This document shows, piece by piece, positions 51,303-61,112 of a DNA stretch of 64,000 bases. The stretch's first letter is position 1, and every line of letters starts with the position of its first letter. The stretch is from Duganella flavida (GTDB lineage Bacteria; Pseudomonadota; Gammaproteobacteria; Burkholderiales; Burkholderiaceae_D), in contig NZ_WWCN01000004.1 of NCBI RefSeq assembly GCF_009857445.1, forward strand, positions 248,001 through 312,000, written 5' to 3'. Position numbers and translations under genes: made by a program. The notes under the pieces were generated by a model. It had not been told where the DNA came from and ran no database searches. It worked only from the letters and a program-made list of their open reading frames with translations.

Positions 51303-52388
51303 CTATTGCGGTTGCCGTTGTCGGTAGCTGTAGCGATGTACTTCGTCAACCATCGTCGCGACGCTCTCAGGCGGCGTGAATTGAGAGATGCCGTGGCCAA
51401 GGTTGAAGACATGGCCAGAACCACCGGAAGGCAGGCCAAAGTCGTCGATCACCTTGCGCACTTCAGCCCGGATCTGCTCGCCACTGGCAAACAGCGAAGC
51501 TGGATCGAGACCGCCCTGTATTGCGACTTTGTGGCCGACCAAGGCGCGCGCCCGCGCCAAGTTTGCTGTCCAGTCCAGGCCGACAGCGTCCGCCCCGATA
51601 TCGGCGATCTGGCCCAGCCACTGGCCACCGCCTTTGGTGAATACAATTGCTGGAATTTTTGCGCCGCCATTGCTGCGATGAAGGCATGCCAGTACTTGCT
51701 GCATATAGCGCAAAGAGAATGCCTGGTAGGCGCCGTCGGCTAACGCGCCGCCCCATGAATCGAAAATCATGACTGCCTGCGCGCCGGCATCGATCTGTGC
51801 ATTCAGGTATTCAGCGACTGCGGTGGCATTAATCCTGAGGATGTGGTGCACAAGGTCGGGCCGGCTGTAAAGCATCTGTTTAATCGTGTGGAATTCCCGC
51901 GAGCTTTTGCCTTCGACCATATAACAGGCCAGCGTCCACGGGCTCCCGGCAAAGCCAATCAATGGCACCCGCCCATTGAGTTCTGTGCGAATCTGAGTGA
52001 CGGCGTCAAAGACGTAGTCAAGCTTGTGCAGGTCTGGTACTTGCAGCGCGAGCACCTCGGCCTCGGTCCTCAGCGGTTTGCTGAAAACTGGACCTTGGCC
52101 TTCGAAGAAATGCAGACCTAAACCCATAGCGTCGGGGACAGTGAGGATGTCAGAAAACAGGATTGCCGCATCGAGCGGAAAACGTTCAAGCGGCTGGAGC
52201 GTCACCTCGGTCGCCAGGTCCGGGACCGTTGCCAGTCCCATAAAGGAGCCGGCTTTCTTGCGCGTCGCGCGATACTCTGGCAAATAGCGGCCCGCTTGGC
52301 GCATCAGCCAAACCGGCGTGTAGTCGGTCGGTTGGCGCAACAACGCTCTTAAAAACGTATCATTTTGGAGGGGGGCAAAAGTAGACAT
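51303..52388 (-). CDS. hemE: Uroporphyrinogen decarboxylase
   Basis: A 361-residue cytosolic enzyme making coproporphyrinogen III in heme synthesis. Signature blocks [50 protein letters not shown] and FNLGHGI are present. Start at 52388 fits family length although the ribosome site is weak. It is located at the end of the NO island next to a heme peroxidase, which suggests extra heme supply for the many heme proteins; whether another hemE exists elsewhere is unknown. Confidence 0.95.
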   Translation of the reverse strand: MSTFAPLQNDTFLRALLRQPTDYTPVWLMRQAGRYLPEYRATRKKAGSFMGLATVPDLATEVTLQPLERFPLDAAILFSDILTVPDAMGLGLHFFEGQGPVFSKPLRTEAEVLALQVPDLHKLDYVFDAVTQIRTELNGRVPLIGFAGSPWTLACYMVEGKSSREFHTIKQMLYSRPDLVHHILRINATAVAEYLNAQIDAGAQAVMIFDSWGGALADGAYQAFSLRYMQQVLACLHRSNGGAKIPAIVFTKGGGQWLGQIADIGADAVGLDWTANLARARALVGHKVAIQGGLDPASLFASGEQIRAEVRKVIDDFGLPSGGSGHVFNLGHGISQFTPPESVATMVDEVHRYSYRQRQPQ

Positions 52389-53014
52389 CAGAGTGGCCGC
52401 CTGTGCTTGGTTAAAAGGTGGATTAATTGCTTTAATTTTTTTAGTATTGGCGCTGTCTTGTTTGCCAAACACGCCGTTCAGAGCGTCGGCTTGGGTAACC
52501 GAGGTAGCGCCATCGCTCTACGCCGAGGCCGGCTGTTTGATGGCAGCCATAAAAGTGACGGCCACAAAAATGGCAGCGGCAAAAATAGTGCCGCGACCGA
52601 GTGCTGACTCTTCATCCTATGCCGTATTTTGCTTCCGATGAAGTTAAGTCGGGCCGGTACCGCAGCTGTTACGCCATGTATGCAACTTTTTGTGCTGGCC
52701 ATGCCGCTTTAGTTGACTACTGCTTGCCAGCTACTATTTTGTCCGGGGACGGGCGCCGATTCTTTGTCTTCATTCCATTGTAATCAGGCCTGGCCTGAAA
52801 GCGCGCACGGCGTTTTGTGTTGAATTGCTTTCTGCCACATTGCCTGTAATTTTCTTGCTGCTAGTTGCGGCGTGCCCATATTCTGCAGTTTGGCGGGAAG
52901 GGATCTATCCCTATAATCAAATTAATTTTTGATGCACCGTTGACCATGAAGACCGATAGCAACGGGAGGAAACTCCTGCACTTCATGTGCGGAAGATGCG
53001 TAGGGGAGAGCGTA
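52389..53014. other. Gene-poor stretch after hemE
   Basis: About 620 bases. It must include the hemE promoter (AT-rich near 52420-52450). No credible gene or RNA is visible. Confidence 0.4.
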
Positions 53015-53242
53015 ATGACGAATCTAGCTGACGAATTGCATGATGTCTCAACGGAGTGCATGGTAATGGCGATACGGCAGGCCTACCGCACCGGCACGCT
53101 GACCATCCAGCATGGCAGCCAGGATGCCATCATCGAGATCATGAACATCCGAGCGAGCCCGGACGAGATGCCTGATATCGCGTCGCTTAGCCAAACAGCG
53201 CTGGCATTGTTGAGGCCGATTTATTCCTGCGTGAAGTGCTAA
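53015..53242 (+). CDS. Hypothetical protein, 75 aa
   Basis: The ATG at 53015 was chosen because GGGGAG precedes it at ideal spacing; the frame is open further up (possible Mets at 52946 and 52985, adding a CGRC motif). The product MTNLADELHDVSTECMVMAI... has a helical start, a beta-strand pair (GTLTIQHGSQDAIIEIMNI) and ends YSCVKC. No family is recognised. Opposite strand to hemE. Confidence 0.5.
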   Translation: MTNLADELHDVSTECMVMAIRQAYRTGTLTIQHGSQDAIIEIMNIRASPDEMPDIASLSQTALALLRPIYSCVKC

Positions 53243-53437
53243 ACCTGCATTCCCAGACCAATTTAAAACGATCCCCGTTTCAACGCGGCAATGTCCGCCG
53301 CGATAGAGCATGGCCCGCGTTTCATGAGTACCCAGTCTCGCACGCAGCCTTCCCCTGGGCGTTGCGGGGTGGGGCGCGCGCCGTGCCCACATGCGCTAGG
53401 CGACATCTTAGTCCCTCAAAAAGCCGGCCCCGCCAGG

Positions 53438-53701
53438 CTATTCCATCCGGCGCGCTGATCGTTGTTTGCCGGCCCGGGTATCTGCCCCCGCCAGCGAGCG
53501 CGCGCGGGGTTTCAAACTGGATTGCGCTGGCGAGGGAACACCGATCTCCAGGCGTCCCCGCGATTCGATAATGGCTAGCCCGTGGGCTTGCATGATCTGC
53601 AGAATCAAGGCCTTTGCATTTGTTATTTCTGCGATACGGGCAATCCTTGCGTTTCTTTTCAGGTTTTCAATCAATTCTAGATATTCGGAATAAGAGGGCA
53701 T
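53438..53701 (-). CDS. H-NS-like nucleoid protein with missing DNA-binding end
   Basis: An 87-residue protein whose first half (MPSYSEYLELIENLKRNARI, then IMQAHGLAIIESRG) matches the N-terminal oligomerisation domain of betaproteobacterial H-NS/BpH3-type proteins. The usual C-terminal AT-hook-like block (WSGRGRxPxW) is absent; instead it ends with a basic RARSLAGADTRAGKQRSARR tail. It may be a truncated or antagonist form of H-NS, as seen on mobile elements. Confidence 0.65.
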   Translation of the reverse strand: MPSYSEYLELIENLKRNARIARIAEITNAKALILQIMQAHGLAIIESRGRLEIGVPSPAQSSLKPRARSLAGADTRAGKQRSARRME

Positions 53702-54146
53702 GGAAACTCGCGAGATTTAGAGATAGCGCAAATTTAACACAAGAAATTTCCGAAAACTACAGATACAGCGGGATTTATTTTTTGATTGCCACCCAGGACT
53801 CATGATATCAGGACGATCAGCACGCCATGGCCAATACCGTTATATTTTAGGGTGCCAATCAGTCATTGGCGCTGCTCAGGAGGGTACTGTAGTTTTTTCT
53901 GATTTGGATTTGCTATTCTCGTAGTCCAATAGTGAGTTTGTATAAGTTGATGAATAAAAGCAAAAAAATTAGATACTGAGCCAATTAAAAGAATAATGAA
54001 TAGTCCATTTAATCGTTGATGGTGTTGTATTTTTGAGTTGGGTAGAAACTGATACTAATTTAGCGTTGACGATTAATAATAAATAATGATTTCATGCACT
54101 CCGGTTCTTATCGGGACTTAGATTAAATAACAACTTGGAGTCAAGT
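53702..54146. other. AT-rich intergenic region before the TonB receptor
   Basis: About 440 bases with markedly lower GC than the surroundings, containing the promoters of the H-NS-like gene and the large TonB receptor. No definite operator could be assigned. Confidence 0.45.
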
Positions 54147-56909
54147 ATGCTGATGGAAAAAACTATATCGCGTTCTGTGCGGCTTATGTATTCGACCGGT
54201 GCGGTTGTACTGGGTTTGAGCTTGATAGGCCACGAGGCTAGCGCCCAGGACATGCAAATAATGCAACGTGTCGAAATCACCGGGTCCTCGGTGAAGCGGG
54301 TCGATGCTGAAACCTCGCTTCCGGTACAGGTGGTGTCGAAAGCGGATATCGCCCGCACTGGCGCAACCAGCACTGAAGAATTGTTGCAATCGATTTCAGC
54401 CTTCTCGTCTGCGGGCGGCACCACCAATGCCACGGGAGCGGGCGTTTCGACTGGCGGTCTGTCCTCGATCTCGCTGCGCGGCCTTGGTTCGACCCGGACC
54501 CTCGTGTTAGTCAACGGTCGCCGCCTGGCCGCATTTGCTGGTAGTGACGGCTCGTCGGTGAATGTAAACGCGATTCCCTTGGCGGCGATCGAGCGCGTCG
54601 AGATCCTCAAAGATGGCGCGTCGGGCGTGTACGGCAGTGACGCCGTCGCCGGCGTGGTTAACTTCATTCTGGCCAAGCAAGTAGCGGGGATAGAGCTTAG
54701 CGCTGGCTATGGTTCGCCGACAGAGAGTGGCGGCGGACAAAACGCGAAAGCCTCGATCACCGGTGGCTATAACACGGACAAGCTGAACATTGTCGTGTCG
54801 GGCTCGTACGAAAAAGATAAAGCGCTGTTTGGCCGTGACCGCACGTTCGCAGCGTCCGCGACCCGGCTGCCTTACTACAGCAGCACCGCCACCGGCCAAG
54901 GTAATATCCAGGGTAACTTCATTCCGGGCAGCGGCCCGGCAGCCGGCTTCAGCAGCGGCGGTTCAGGTTATGGCAACCCGCTGGCGGTTGGCGATAAATG
55001 CAGCACCATCAAGATGAGCACCATAGCCAGCGGTGCAAAAGGCGCACCCTACTGTGCTTACGATAGCGGCCCAGATGTCGGCCTGACCCCTGACCGTGTA
55101 CTCTATAACCTGACTAGCAACCTCAGCTACCAGTTAAGCGCAGACCACCAGTTGTTCGCAGATGTCTTGTACTCCCAGAGCCAGGTGACGCAGACGTACC
55201 AGCCATCGCCGGCGCGGGCAAGCTTCTTTGAAACCGACGACCAGTTCGGTAAGCAAGGTGTGGATCAAGCGCTGCTGCTGTACCCGTCCAACCCCAATTA
55301 CCAATCGATCGCGGTCCCTTACCTGCAAAGCCGTGGATTCGGCGCGCTGATCGGCAAACCGCTGGCGATTACTTCCCGTGTGTTCAACTTTGGCCCGCGT
55401 CAAAACGTCGACACAGCCAAGCAGGCTCGCGCGGTGCTGGGTTTAAAGGGGGCGCTGGGCTTTGGCGACTATGAGGTAGCCTTCAGTCACAATGAATCCA
55501 AGCTCGATAGTGCGGTGACCACCGGCTACTTCTCGCAGGTCGCCTACGCCAAAATTATCAATGCCAGCAACTGGAACCCTTGGGCTGCCGGTGGCGTGCA
55601 AACCGGTGCATTGGCGGACCAGTTGCAATCTGCTGCTTTCCGCGGAAACTACCTGAACGCCAAATCGACCAGCGATGCATTTGACGGCAAGCTGGCGGGC
55701 GATTTCTGGACCGTCGCCGGCATCACTCCGCAATACGCGGTCGGCGCCCAGTCTCGCAAGGAAAAATACAGCACCAGCCCTAGCGCCGCCTATGAGTCGG
55801 GCGACATCTCCGGCCTGGGCGGCTCCTTGGTACCAATTGATCGCGATCGCACGGTGAACTCGGCGTACGGTGAGTTGAGCGTGCCGCTGCTGAAATCGCT
55901 GGAAGTGAACCTAGCAGCGCGCGATGACCACTATGACGACGTTGGTAACACCGCCAACTGGAAGGCGAACTTCCGCTGGCAACCGGTGAAACAGATAGTC
56001 CTGCGCGGTTCGTACGGTACTGGCTTCCGGGCGCCGTCATTGGTTGACCTGTGGACTCCGCAAACCTTGGGGACCTCTGAGCAGTTCACCGATCCAGGCA
56101 CCAAGCAAACTGGCCTGCAAGTAAACTCCCTGAGTGGTGGTAATCCTAACCTGAAACCCGAGAAGTCGAAGCAGTATTCATTCGGCGCTGTGTGGCAGCC
56201 ACTGAGTACTGCCAGCATCGGCCTGGACTTCTTCAATATCCGTATCCGCGATATCCTTGCCACACCGTCGGCGCAAGAAGTGGTATCGCGCTTCCGCGCT
56301 GGCGATCCTGCTTACGCCGGCCTGGTGACATTGCGCGGTAATGATATTGTCAGCATCAAAAAGACGCTGGCAAACACCGGTGATGCGAACGTGCAGGGCG
56401 TGGACCTGTTTGCCAACTGGAAGGATAGCTTCAGCTTCGGCAAATTGGACGTGAGCCTGAACGGTACTTACATGGATACCTTCGACCAGACTAGCCCAGG
56501 TGGGGATATCTCGCACAAGGTTGGCACTATCGTTGATCCGACTGGTACCCCGGTCATCGGCGCCCAGGACGGCGGCGTAATACTGCGCTGGAAACACCAA
56601 CTGGCCGGTACCTGGAGTTTCGGTGCCTGGTCGACTACCCTGGTGCAAAATTACCGCACCGGTTACCAGGTTGGCCATGACCTCAATGACAACAAGGTGT
56701 TTATCTCGTCGGAGTCGATCTACGACGCTAACCTGAGCTACAAAGGCATCAAGAACCTGACCCTGGCGTTAGGCGTTAAGAACTTGTTTGACAAAAAGCC
56801 TGACCCGATTGGTACGCCAGTAACCAATCAGTTCCAAGCGGGTTACGACATCAACCAGTATGATCCGCGCGGCCGCTATGTGTACCTGACCGCAGGTTAC
56901 AAATTCTAG
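54147..56909 (+). CDS. Large TonB-dependent receptor
   Basis: A 920-residue outer-membrane receptor from the ATG at 54147 (TTGGAG site). Signal peptide ends GHEASAQ; a plug follows with QRVEITGSSVKRVDAETSLP, LRGLGSTRTLVLVNGRRLAA and DGASGVYGSDAVAGVVNF. The barrel ends GRYVYLTAGYKF. The ITGSSVKR start is typical of receptors for saccharides or peptides in Oxalobacteraceae and Xanthomonads. The ligand is unknown; no transporter or enzyme is adjacent. It ends with a strong terminator. Confidence 0.9.
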   Translation: MLMEKTISRSVRLMYSTGAVVLGLSLIGHEASAQDMQIMQRVEITGSSVKRVDAETSLPVQVVSKADIARTGATSTEELLQSISAFSSAGGTTNATGAGVSTGGLSSISLRGLGSTRTLVLVNGRRLAAFAGSDGSSVNVNAIPLAAIERVEILKDGASGVYGSDAVAGVVNFILAKQVAGIELSAGYGSPTESGGGQNAKASITGGYNTDKLNIVVSGSYEKDKALFGRDRTFAASATRLPYYSSTATGQGNIQGNFIPGSGPAAGFSSGGSGYGNPLAVGDKCSTIKMSTIASGAKGAPYCAYDSGPDVGLTPDRVLYNLTSNLSYQLSADHQLFADVLYSQSQVTQTYQPSPARASFFETDDQFGKQGVDQALLLYPSNPNYQSIAVPYLQSRGFGALIGKPLAITSRVFNFGPRQNVDTAKQARAVLGLKGALGFGDYEVAFSHNESKLDSAVTTGYFSQVAYAKIINASNWNPWAAGGVQTGALADQLQSAAFRGNYLNAKSTSDAFDGKLAGDFWTVAGITPQYAVGAQSRKEKYSTSPSAAYESGDISGLGGSLVPIDRDRTVNSAYGELSVPLLKSLEVNLAARDDHYDDVGNTANWKANFRWQPVKQIVLRGSYGTGFRAPSLVDLWTPQTLGTSEQFTDPGTKQTGLQVNSLSGGNPNLKPEKSKQYSFGAVWQPLSTASIGLDFFNIRIRDILATPSAQEVVSRFRAGDPAYAGLVTLRGNDIVSIKKTLANTGDANVQGVDLFANWKDSFSFGKLDVSLNGTYMDTFDQTSPGGDISHKVGTIVDPTGTPVIGAQDGGVILRWKHQLAGTWSFGAWSTTLVQNYRTGYQVGHDLNDNKVFISSESIYDANLSYKGIKNLTLALGVKNLFDKKPDPIGTPVTNQFQAGYDINQYDPRGRYVYLTAGYKF

Positions 56910-56930
56910 ACTGGCTCGCAAAACCACCTG

Positions 56931-56964
56931 CCCTCCGCCCAATTTGAGTGCGGAGGGTTTTTTT
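56931..56964 (+). terminator. Rho-independent terminator after the TonB receptor
   Basis: An 8-bp stem CCCTCCGC/GCGGAGGG with an 11-base loop and a run of seven T residues, 21 bases after the receptor stop codon. Confidence 0.88.
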
Positions 56965-57115
56965 CGTTCCTGCCATGACCTCTTCGGCGTAGGTCGCCCG
57001 ACCAGCGCCGTCTGGTCGATAGTCTCGCTGCTTCCGCTACTATTGATGGCGTGGCATATTGTCCTGCGCTAGTAGTCATGGTCTTGCGCCACTGGAAGGT
57101 TAAGGTGACCGCAGT

Positions 57116-59236
57116 TCATAAGGCCACCCGGATGCCGTGGACAACGGTAGTTCCTTGTGCGATATAGTCATTGAAAGCAGCCAGCTCGAGGAAAAGGCGC
57201 GTGTGCGCGAGCCGGGTCTGCTCAGACCAGGCATCGATCATAGCCGGCGCCGATGCCTGAGCCTGTTGTGCTACGCAGGCGGTTTCAAGCTCGCTACATG
57301 CTGCGGCGAGCGCGCTGGCGCCAATGGTCTTGCTCGCCCCGCAGATCCGATGCGCAGCACGCTGCAAGGAAATCGCGTCTAGCGATTGATATGCGATGCG
57401 CAGTGTGGCTACGTCAACCTGGCAGCACTGCTGGAACTCGACAATGAACTCGAGGCGAGCGTTTGCATTCCCGCCGGTAATCGCGGACAGCTGAACCTCG
57501 TCCAACGGTATGTAACGCCGGTGATCGGGCGCCAGCGACGGCGGCGTCCGGCCTGCCAACAAGACGGTGTCGTCTCCCGACGATGGCAAATAGCGTTCAA
57601 GCACCGCTTTCAACGCACCGATGGTGGTCGGTTTAGCGAGGAAGTCATCCATGCCAGCGTCTCGGGCACGGGCCTCGTCGCTGGCAAATGCATTGGCGGT
57701 AAAGGCAATCACAGGCAGGCGGCTGGGAGGCGAAGCCGGCGCAGCGCTACTGGCTTCCAGCTGCCTGATGGTGCGAGCAAGGGTATAGCCATCCATTTCG
57801 GGCATTTGGCAATCACTGATGACCAGCGAGTGCTGGCCAGTGGCCAGCATGTCGAGGGCTTCAATCCCATTCGCGGCACTCTCGGCGGCATAGCCCAAAG
57901 ATCCTAGCTGGCGCAGCAGTACCTGACGGTTGGTGGCATGGTCATCAACCACTAGCACCAGCCGGCGCTGCGTGGCTGCCTGTGCCACTGTCGCGCCTGC
58001 CGTCGGTGGCAACGGGGCAGCGGCTGAGGCGATGTGGGCGGCAGGCCGCAATACGCCGGGATCGGTCACAGGTAGTTCAACCGCCAAGCTCATGGTCGTT
58101 CCCAGTCCAGGGGTACTTTCCATGAATATCGATGCGCCCATGTTATAGGCCAATCCCTGGCAAATTGCCAAGCCTAGCCCGCTACCGCCAAACCGCCGGG
58201 TGGTGTCGCCATCAGCCTGGACGAACGGCCGGAACAGCCGGCCCTGGTTTTCTGCGGAAATACCGATACCGGTGTCTTTTACCGAGAACCGCAGGAACTG
58301 GCTATATGGCCCGAACTCCACCATGTCCAGTGCGACTTCAATTTCGCCCTTCAGTGTGAACTTGACTGCGTTGCTAACAAAATTGTGCAGGATTTGCCGC
58401 AGGCGCAGTTGATCGGTGCAGACCCACTGGGCTACCTGGCTATCGACACGGCGATGAAGCCGTAAGCCTTTTTTTGACGCCAGGTGGGCGTAGGTTGCGA
58501 CCACTTTATCGATTACCTGCTCGCGCAGCGCAGTACGCTCGTAGTGCAATTCCAAGCGGCCGGCCTCGATCTTGGAGAAATCCAGGATGTCGTCCAGGAT
58601 GCGTAGCAACTCCCTGCCAGACTGCTCCGCCATTTGTACCGTCTCGCGCTGCTGCATGGTGAGGTTACTGAGTCCCAAGAGTTCCAACGACCCGATCACG
58701 CCATTCATCGGTGTTCGGATCTCATGGCTCATGGTAGCGAGAAACACGCTTTTTGCCCGATTCGCGTCGTCGGCGCGGTTTTTTGCTGCCTGCAGTCCCC
58801 GTTCTGCCTCAACCGCGAGTTGTTGTAGGCGCCGTTGCTCGGTGACGTCACGCATGATGGCTGTAAATTTTTGCTCGCCATCTTGCTGCATTTGACCCAA
58901 GGTCAGATCCAGCGGTACCGTCGTGCCATTCTGGCGCAGGCCGGTGGCGCCGCGCCGGTGGTTCATCACACGTGACTGGCCGGTTTCCAGATAAGCGCGG
59001 ATGTAGGCGTCATGGTGCTCGCTGTCTGGCGAGCTCATCAGCATGGAGACGTTACGCCCCAGCAGCTGTTCGCGGCGGTAGCCGAACAGCTCCTGGGCGC
59101 CACGGTTGACGTATTCAATAACGCCGCGCGAATTGATGGTGATGATAGCGTCCGAGACAGAATCTATCATCAACGTCAGTCGATGCAAGTCTTGCTCGGG
59201 CGAGAGGGGGGCGGGTGGCATGGTAGAGGCGGACAT
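57116..59236 (-). CDS. Hybrid sensor histidine kinase (PAS-HisKA-HATPase-REC-Hpt)
   Basis: A 706-residue cytoplasmic hybrid kinase. A PAS domain (DSVSDAIITINSRGVIEYVN) is followed by HisKA with phospho-His in FLATMSHEIRTPMNGV (about residue 171), an HATPase domain (NFVSNAVKFT, DTGIGIS, GSGLGLAI), a receiver domain (VVDDHATNRQVLL, SDCQMPEMDGYT) and a C-terminal Hpt domain (AAHRICGASKTIGA). The BvgS/ArcB-like layout implies a multistep phosphorelay. No response regulator is adjacent. No membrane helix, so it senses inside the cell. Confidence 0.92.
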   Translation of the reverse strand: MSASTMPPAPLSPEQDLHRLTLMIDSVSDAIITINSRGVIEYVNRGAQELFGYRREQLLGRNVSMLMSSPDSEHHDAYIRAYLETGQSRVMNHRRGATGLRQNGTTVPLDLTLGQMQQDGEQKFTAIMRDVTEQRRLQQLAVEAERGLQAAKNRADDANRAKSVFLATMSHEIRTPMNGVIGSLELLGLSNLTMQQRETVQMAEQSGRELLRILDDILDFSKIEAGRLELHYERTALREQVIDKVVATYAHLASKKGLRLHRRVDSQVAQWVCTDQLRLRQILHNFVSNAVKFTLKGEIEVALDMVEFGPYSQFLRFSVKDTGIGISAENQGRLFRPFVQADGDTTRRFGGSGLGLAICQGLAYNMGASIFMESTPGLGTTMSLAVELPVTDPGVLRPAAHIASAAAPLPPTAGATVAQAATQRRLVLVVDDHATNRQVLLRQLGSLGYAAESAANGIEALDMLATGQHSLVISDCQMPEMDGYTLARTIRQLEASSAAPASPPSRLPVIAFTANAFASDEARARDAGMDDFLAKPTTIGALKAVLERYLPSSGDDTVLLAGRTPPSLAPDHRRYIPLDEVQLSAITGGNANARLEFIVEFQQCCQVDVATLRIAYQSLDAISLQRAAHRICGASKTIGASALAAACSELETACVAQQAQASAPAMIDAWSEQTRLAHTRLFLELAAFNDYIAQGTTVVHGIRVAL

Positions 59237-59257
59237 AGGAATGGCGTCCAACCACCG

Positions 59258-59497
59258 TCACGCTGTTCCGGCTTGAATGGCGGGATACAAGCTGCGGCCT
59301 GCGCCCTTCCTGCGTTCGTCGGGGGTCTTGAGGGCTAGGTTTGCTTCATCGCAGAACACTTGCGGCACGTCAGTGAATAAGCGCGGCGTGATCCATGTCG
59401 GTGAAAAGGCTAGATTTACTCCCGCGGAAACCAGCGCGCGGACGATGGCAATAGGGTGGTCGATTGCGATATGCTGCTTGAATTTATCGATGTTCAT
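59258..59497 (-). pseudogene. Hemerythrin pseudogene with internal deletion
   Basis: The frame starts MNIDKFKQHIAIDHP and ends SLYPAIQAGTA, closely like the hemerythrin at 41318 (MNIDKFKHQHIDIL... FYPAIEAASST), and its second half (FSPTWITPRLFTDVPQVFCD) aligns to that protein's FAGKWNTPRLMAEQPELFRH. About 58 residues in between, containing the central His and Glu ligands, are missing. At 79 residues it cannot form a normal diiron site. It sits just upstream of the hybrid kinase. Confidence 0.75.
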
Positions 59498-59666
59498 GGC
59501 GATCTCCAAAAGGTCTTCTTACGCGAAAAACGCAGTACTGCCATCGTCGGCCAAGGCCTCAGGAACTAATTACCGGTCCCATCAGCAGCAGCGATAGTGG
59601 CACGGAGCAAGGGGGGCGATCTAGCAGTTTTTTGATGTCAAGAATAGTTGACTCCATGGCTGATCG

Positions 59667-61112
59667 TCAGGTCTTCTGCTGCCATAGCATGGCGCGCAGA
59701 ATATTCCGTACTTCGATTAGCGCAGGCTCAATGGCATTGGCATCGACGGATCCATATCCCAGGAATAAGCCTGCTGGTGGAGCGGCCTCGTAATAAAAAT
59801 CACGCAGTGAATACAAGCCTATATTGTCAGCGCGCGCGCGCGCTATGAGTTCGCCGATGTTTATATCACGCTTGGCCAGCGCGACCATGTGAAAGCCGGC
59901 ATTGGTCGGTAACAGCTCAAACCACTGTGCCAGTGCCGTGCCGAAGACTGCCTGGATTTTTTCCCGGCGTTGGGCGTAGATAGTCTGGACCCGGCGCACG
60001 TGCCGCAAGAGGTTGCCGTCCGCAATAAACTTGGCAAGGGCATACTGCACCATCGTATTGCTATGCCAATCGGTGAGACGTTTAACCATTACCGCAGCCT
60101 TGGCAATTGCTGGTGGTGCGATCAAATAGCCGATACGCATTTCTGGAAACATCACCTTGGACATGGTGCCGACAAACACGACCACGCCAAATTTGTCCAT
60201 GCTTTGCAGGGAGTTGGTAACCTGGCCGCTGTAGCGAAACTCGCTGTCGTAGTCGTCCTCAATAATGATGGCGCCGATACGGTTGGCTTTTTCAAGCAAA
60301 GCCTGGCGTCTTGCCTCACTCATCGGCATGCCCAGAGGGAATTGGTGGGCAGGGGTGACGTAAATCAGTTTGGCCTGCTCCGGAATGGCGTCGACATCGA
60401 TGCCTTCGCTATCGACACGCACGCCCACTACCCTGGCACCGAGGCTGGTGAAGAGGAGGCGGGCCCCGGGATAGCCGGGCTCCTCCATTGCCACACAGGT
60501 GCCAGGTTCAATCACAATCCTGCCAATCAGGTCGAGTGCCTGTTGGGCGCCGTTAGTAATCACCATTTGTTCCGGCGTTGCAATCACCCCGCGCGAGAAT
60601 GCAGCATGCCGGATAAGCGCTTCACGCAGCTGTTTGACGCCGGCGGTCTCACCGTATTTCCCGCGCTTGGCAGTGCACTGGCGCAGGCCATGCAGCACAC
60701 AGCTACGCCATTCATCCTGGTAGAAGTGATGCGCAGAAGGTTCGCCGCCGGCAAAATCCACAGCACAGCGATACGCGGTTTCCAGCGGCGTCATGTCAGC
60801 ATGTTCGCCCCACTTTTTCAGCGAGCCCATAACGGCTTTTCCAGCTTCGATATGGGGCAGCGTGGGCGCGGCCGCAGCGCCGCTGACGAACGTCCCACGG
60901 CCCACATAGCCCACGATCTTCTTGTCATAGGTCAGCCGGTTATACGCATCGGCGACCGACTTGCGCGCGACCCCCAGCTGCTTGGCAAGCAGCCTGGACG
61001 GAGGGATTTGCTGGTCTTGCACCAGACGGCCCGATTCAATCGCCTCATAAATTTGCGTGTAGATCTGGCCGCTGATGTCGCGCTCGCCTTTGATTAAAAT
61101 GTGTAATTCCAT
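59667..61112 (-). CDS. MocR/PdxR-type transcriptional regulator (GntR + aminotransferase fold)
   Basis: A 481-residue protein from the ATG at 61112. N-terminal winged helix (ISGQIYTQIYEAIESGRLVQ, QIPPSRLLAKQLGVARKSVA, GRGTFVSG) is fused to a class I aminotransferase-like domain with ITNGAQQALDLIGR, IIIEDDYDSEFRYSG and the PLP-Lys region GTMSKVMFPEMRIGY. MocR proteins sense PLP or amino-acid-like effectors and regulate a neighbouring gene; the target is not clear here. Full length and intact. Confidence 0.88.
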   Translation of the reverse strand: MELHILIKGERDISGQIYTQIYEAIESGRLVQDQQIPPSRLLAKQLGVARKSVADAYNRLTYDKKIVGYVGRGTFVSGAAAAPTLPHIEAGKAVMGSLKKWGEHADMTPLETAYRCAVDFAGGEPSAHHFYQDEWRSCVLHGLRQCTAKRGKYGETAGVKQLREALIRHAAFSRGVIATPEQMVITNGAQQALDLIGRIVIEPGTCVAMEEPGYPGARLLFTSLGARVVGVRVDSEGIDVDAIPEQAKLIYVTPAHQFPLGMPMSEARRQALLEKANRIGAIIIEDDYDSEFRYSGQVTNSLQSMDKFGVVVFVGTMSKVMFPEMRIGYLIAPPAIAKAAVMVKRLTDWHSNTMVQYALAKFIADGNLLRHVRRVQTIYAQRREKIQAVFGTALAQWFELLPTNAGFHMVALAKRDINIGELIARARADNIGLYSLRDFYYEAAPPAGLFLGYGSVDANAIEPALIEVRNILRAMLWQQKT

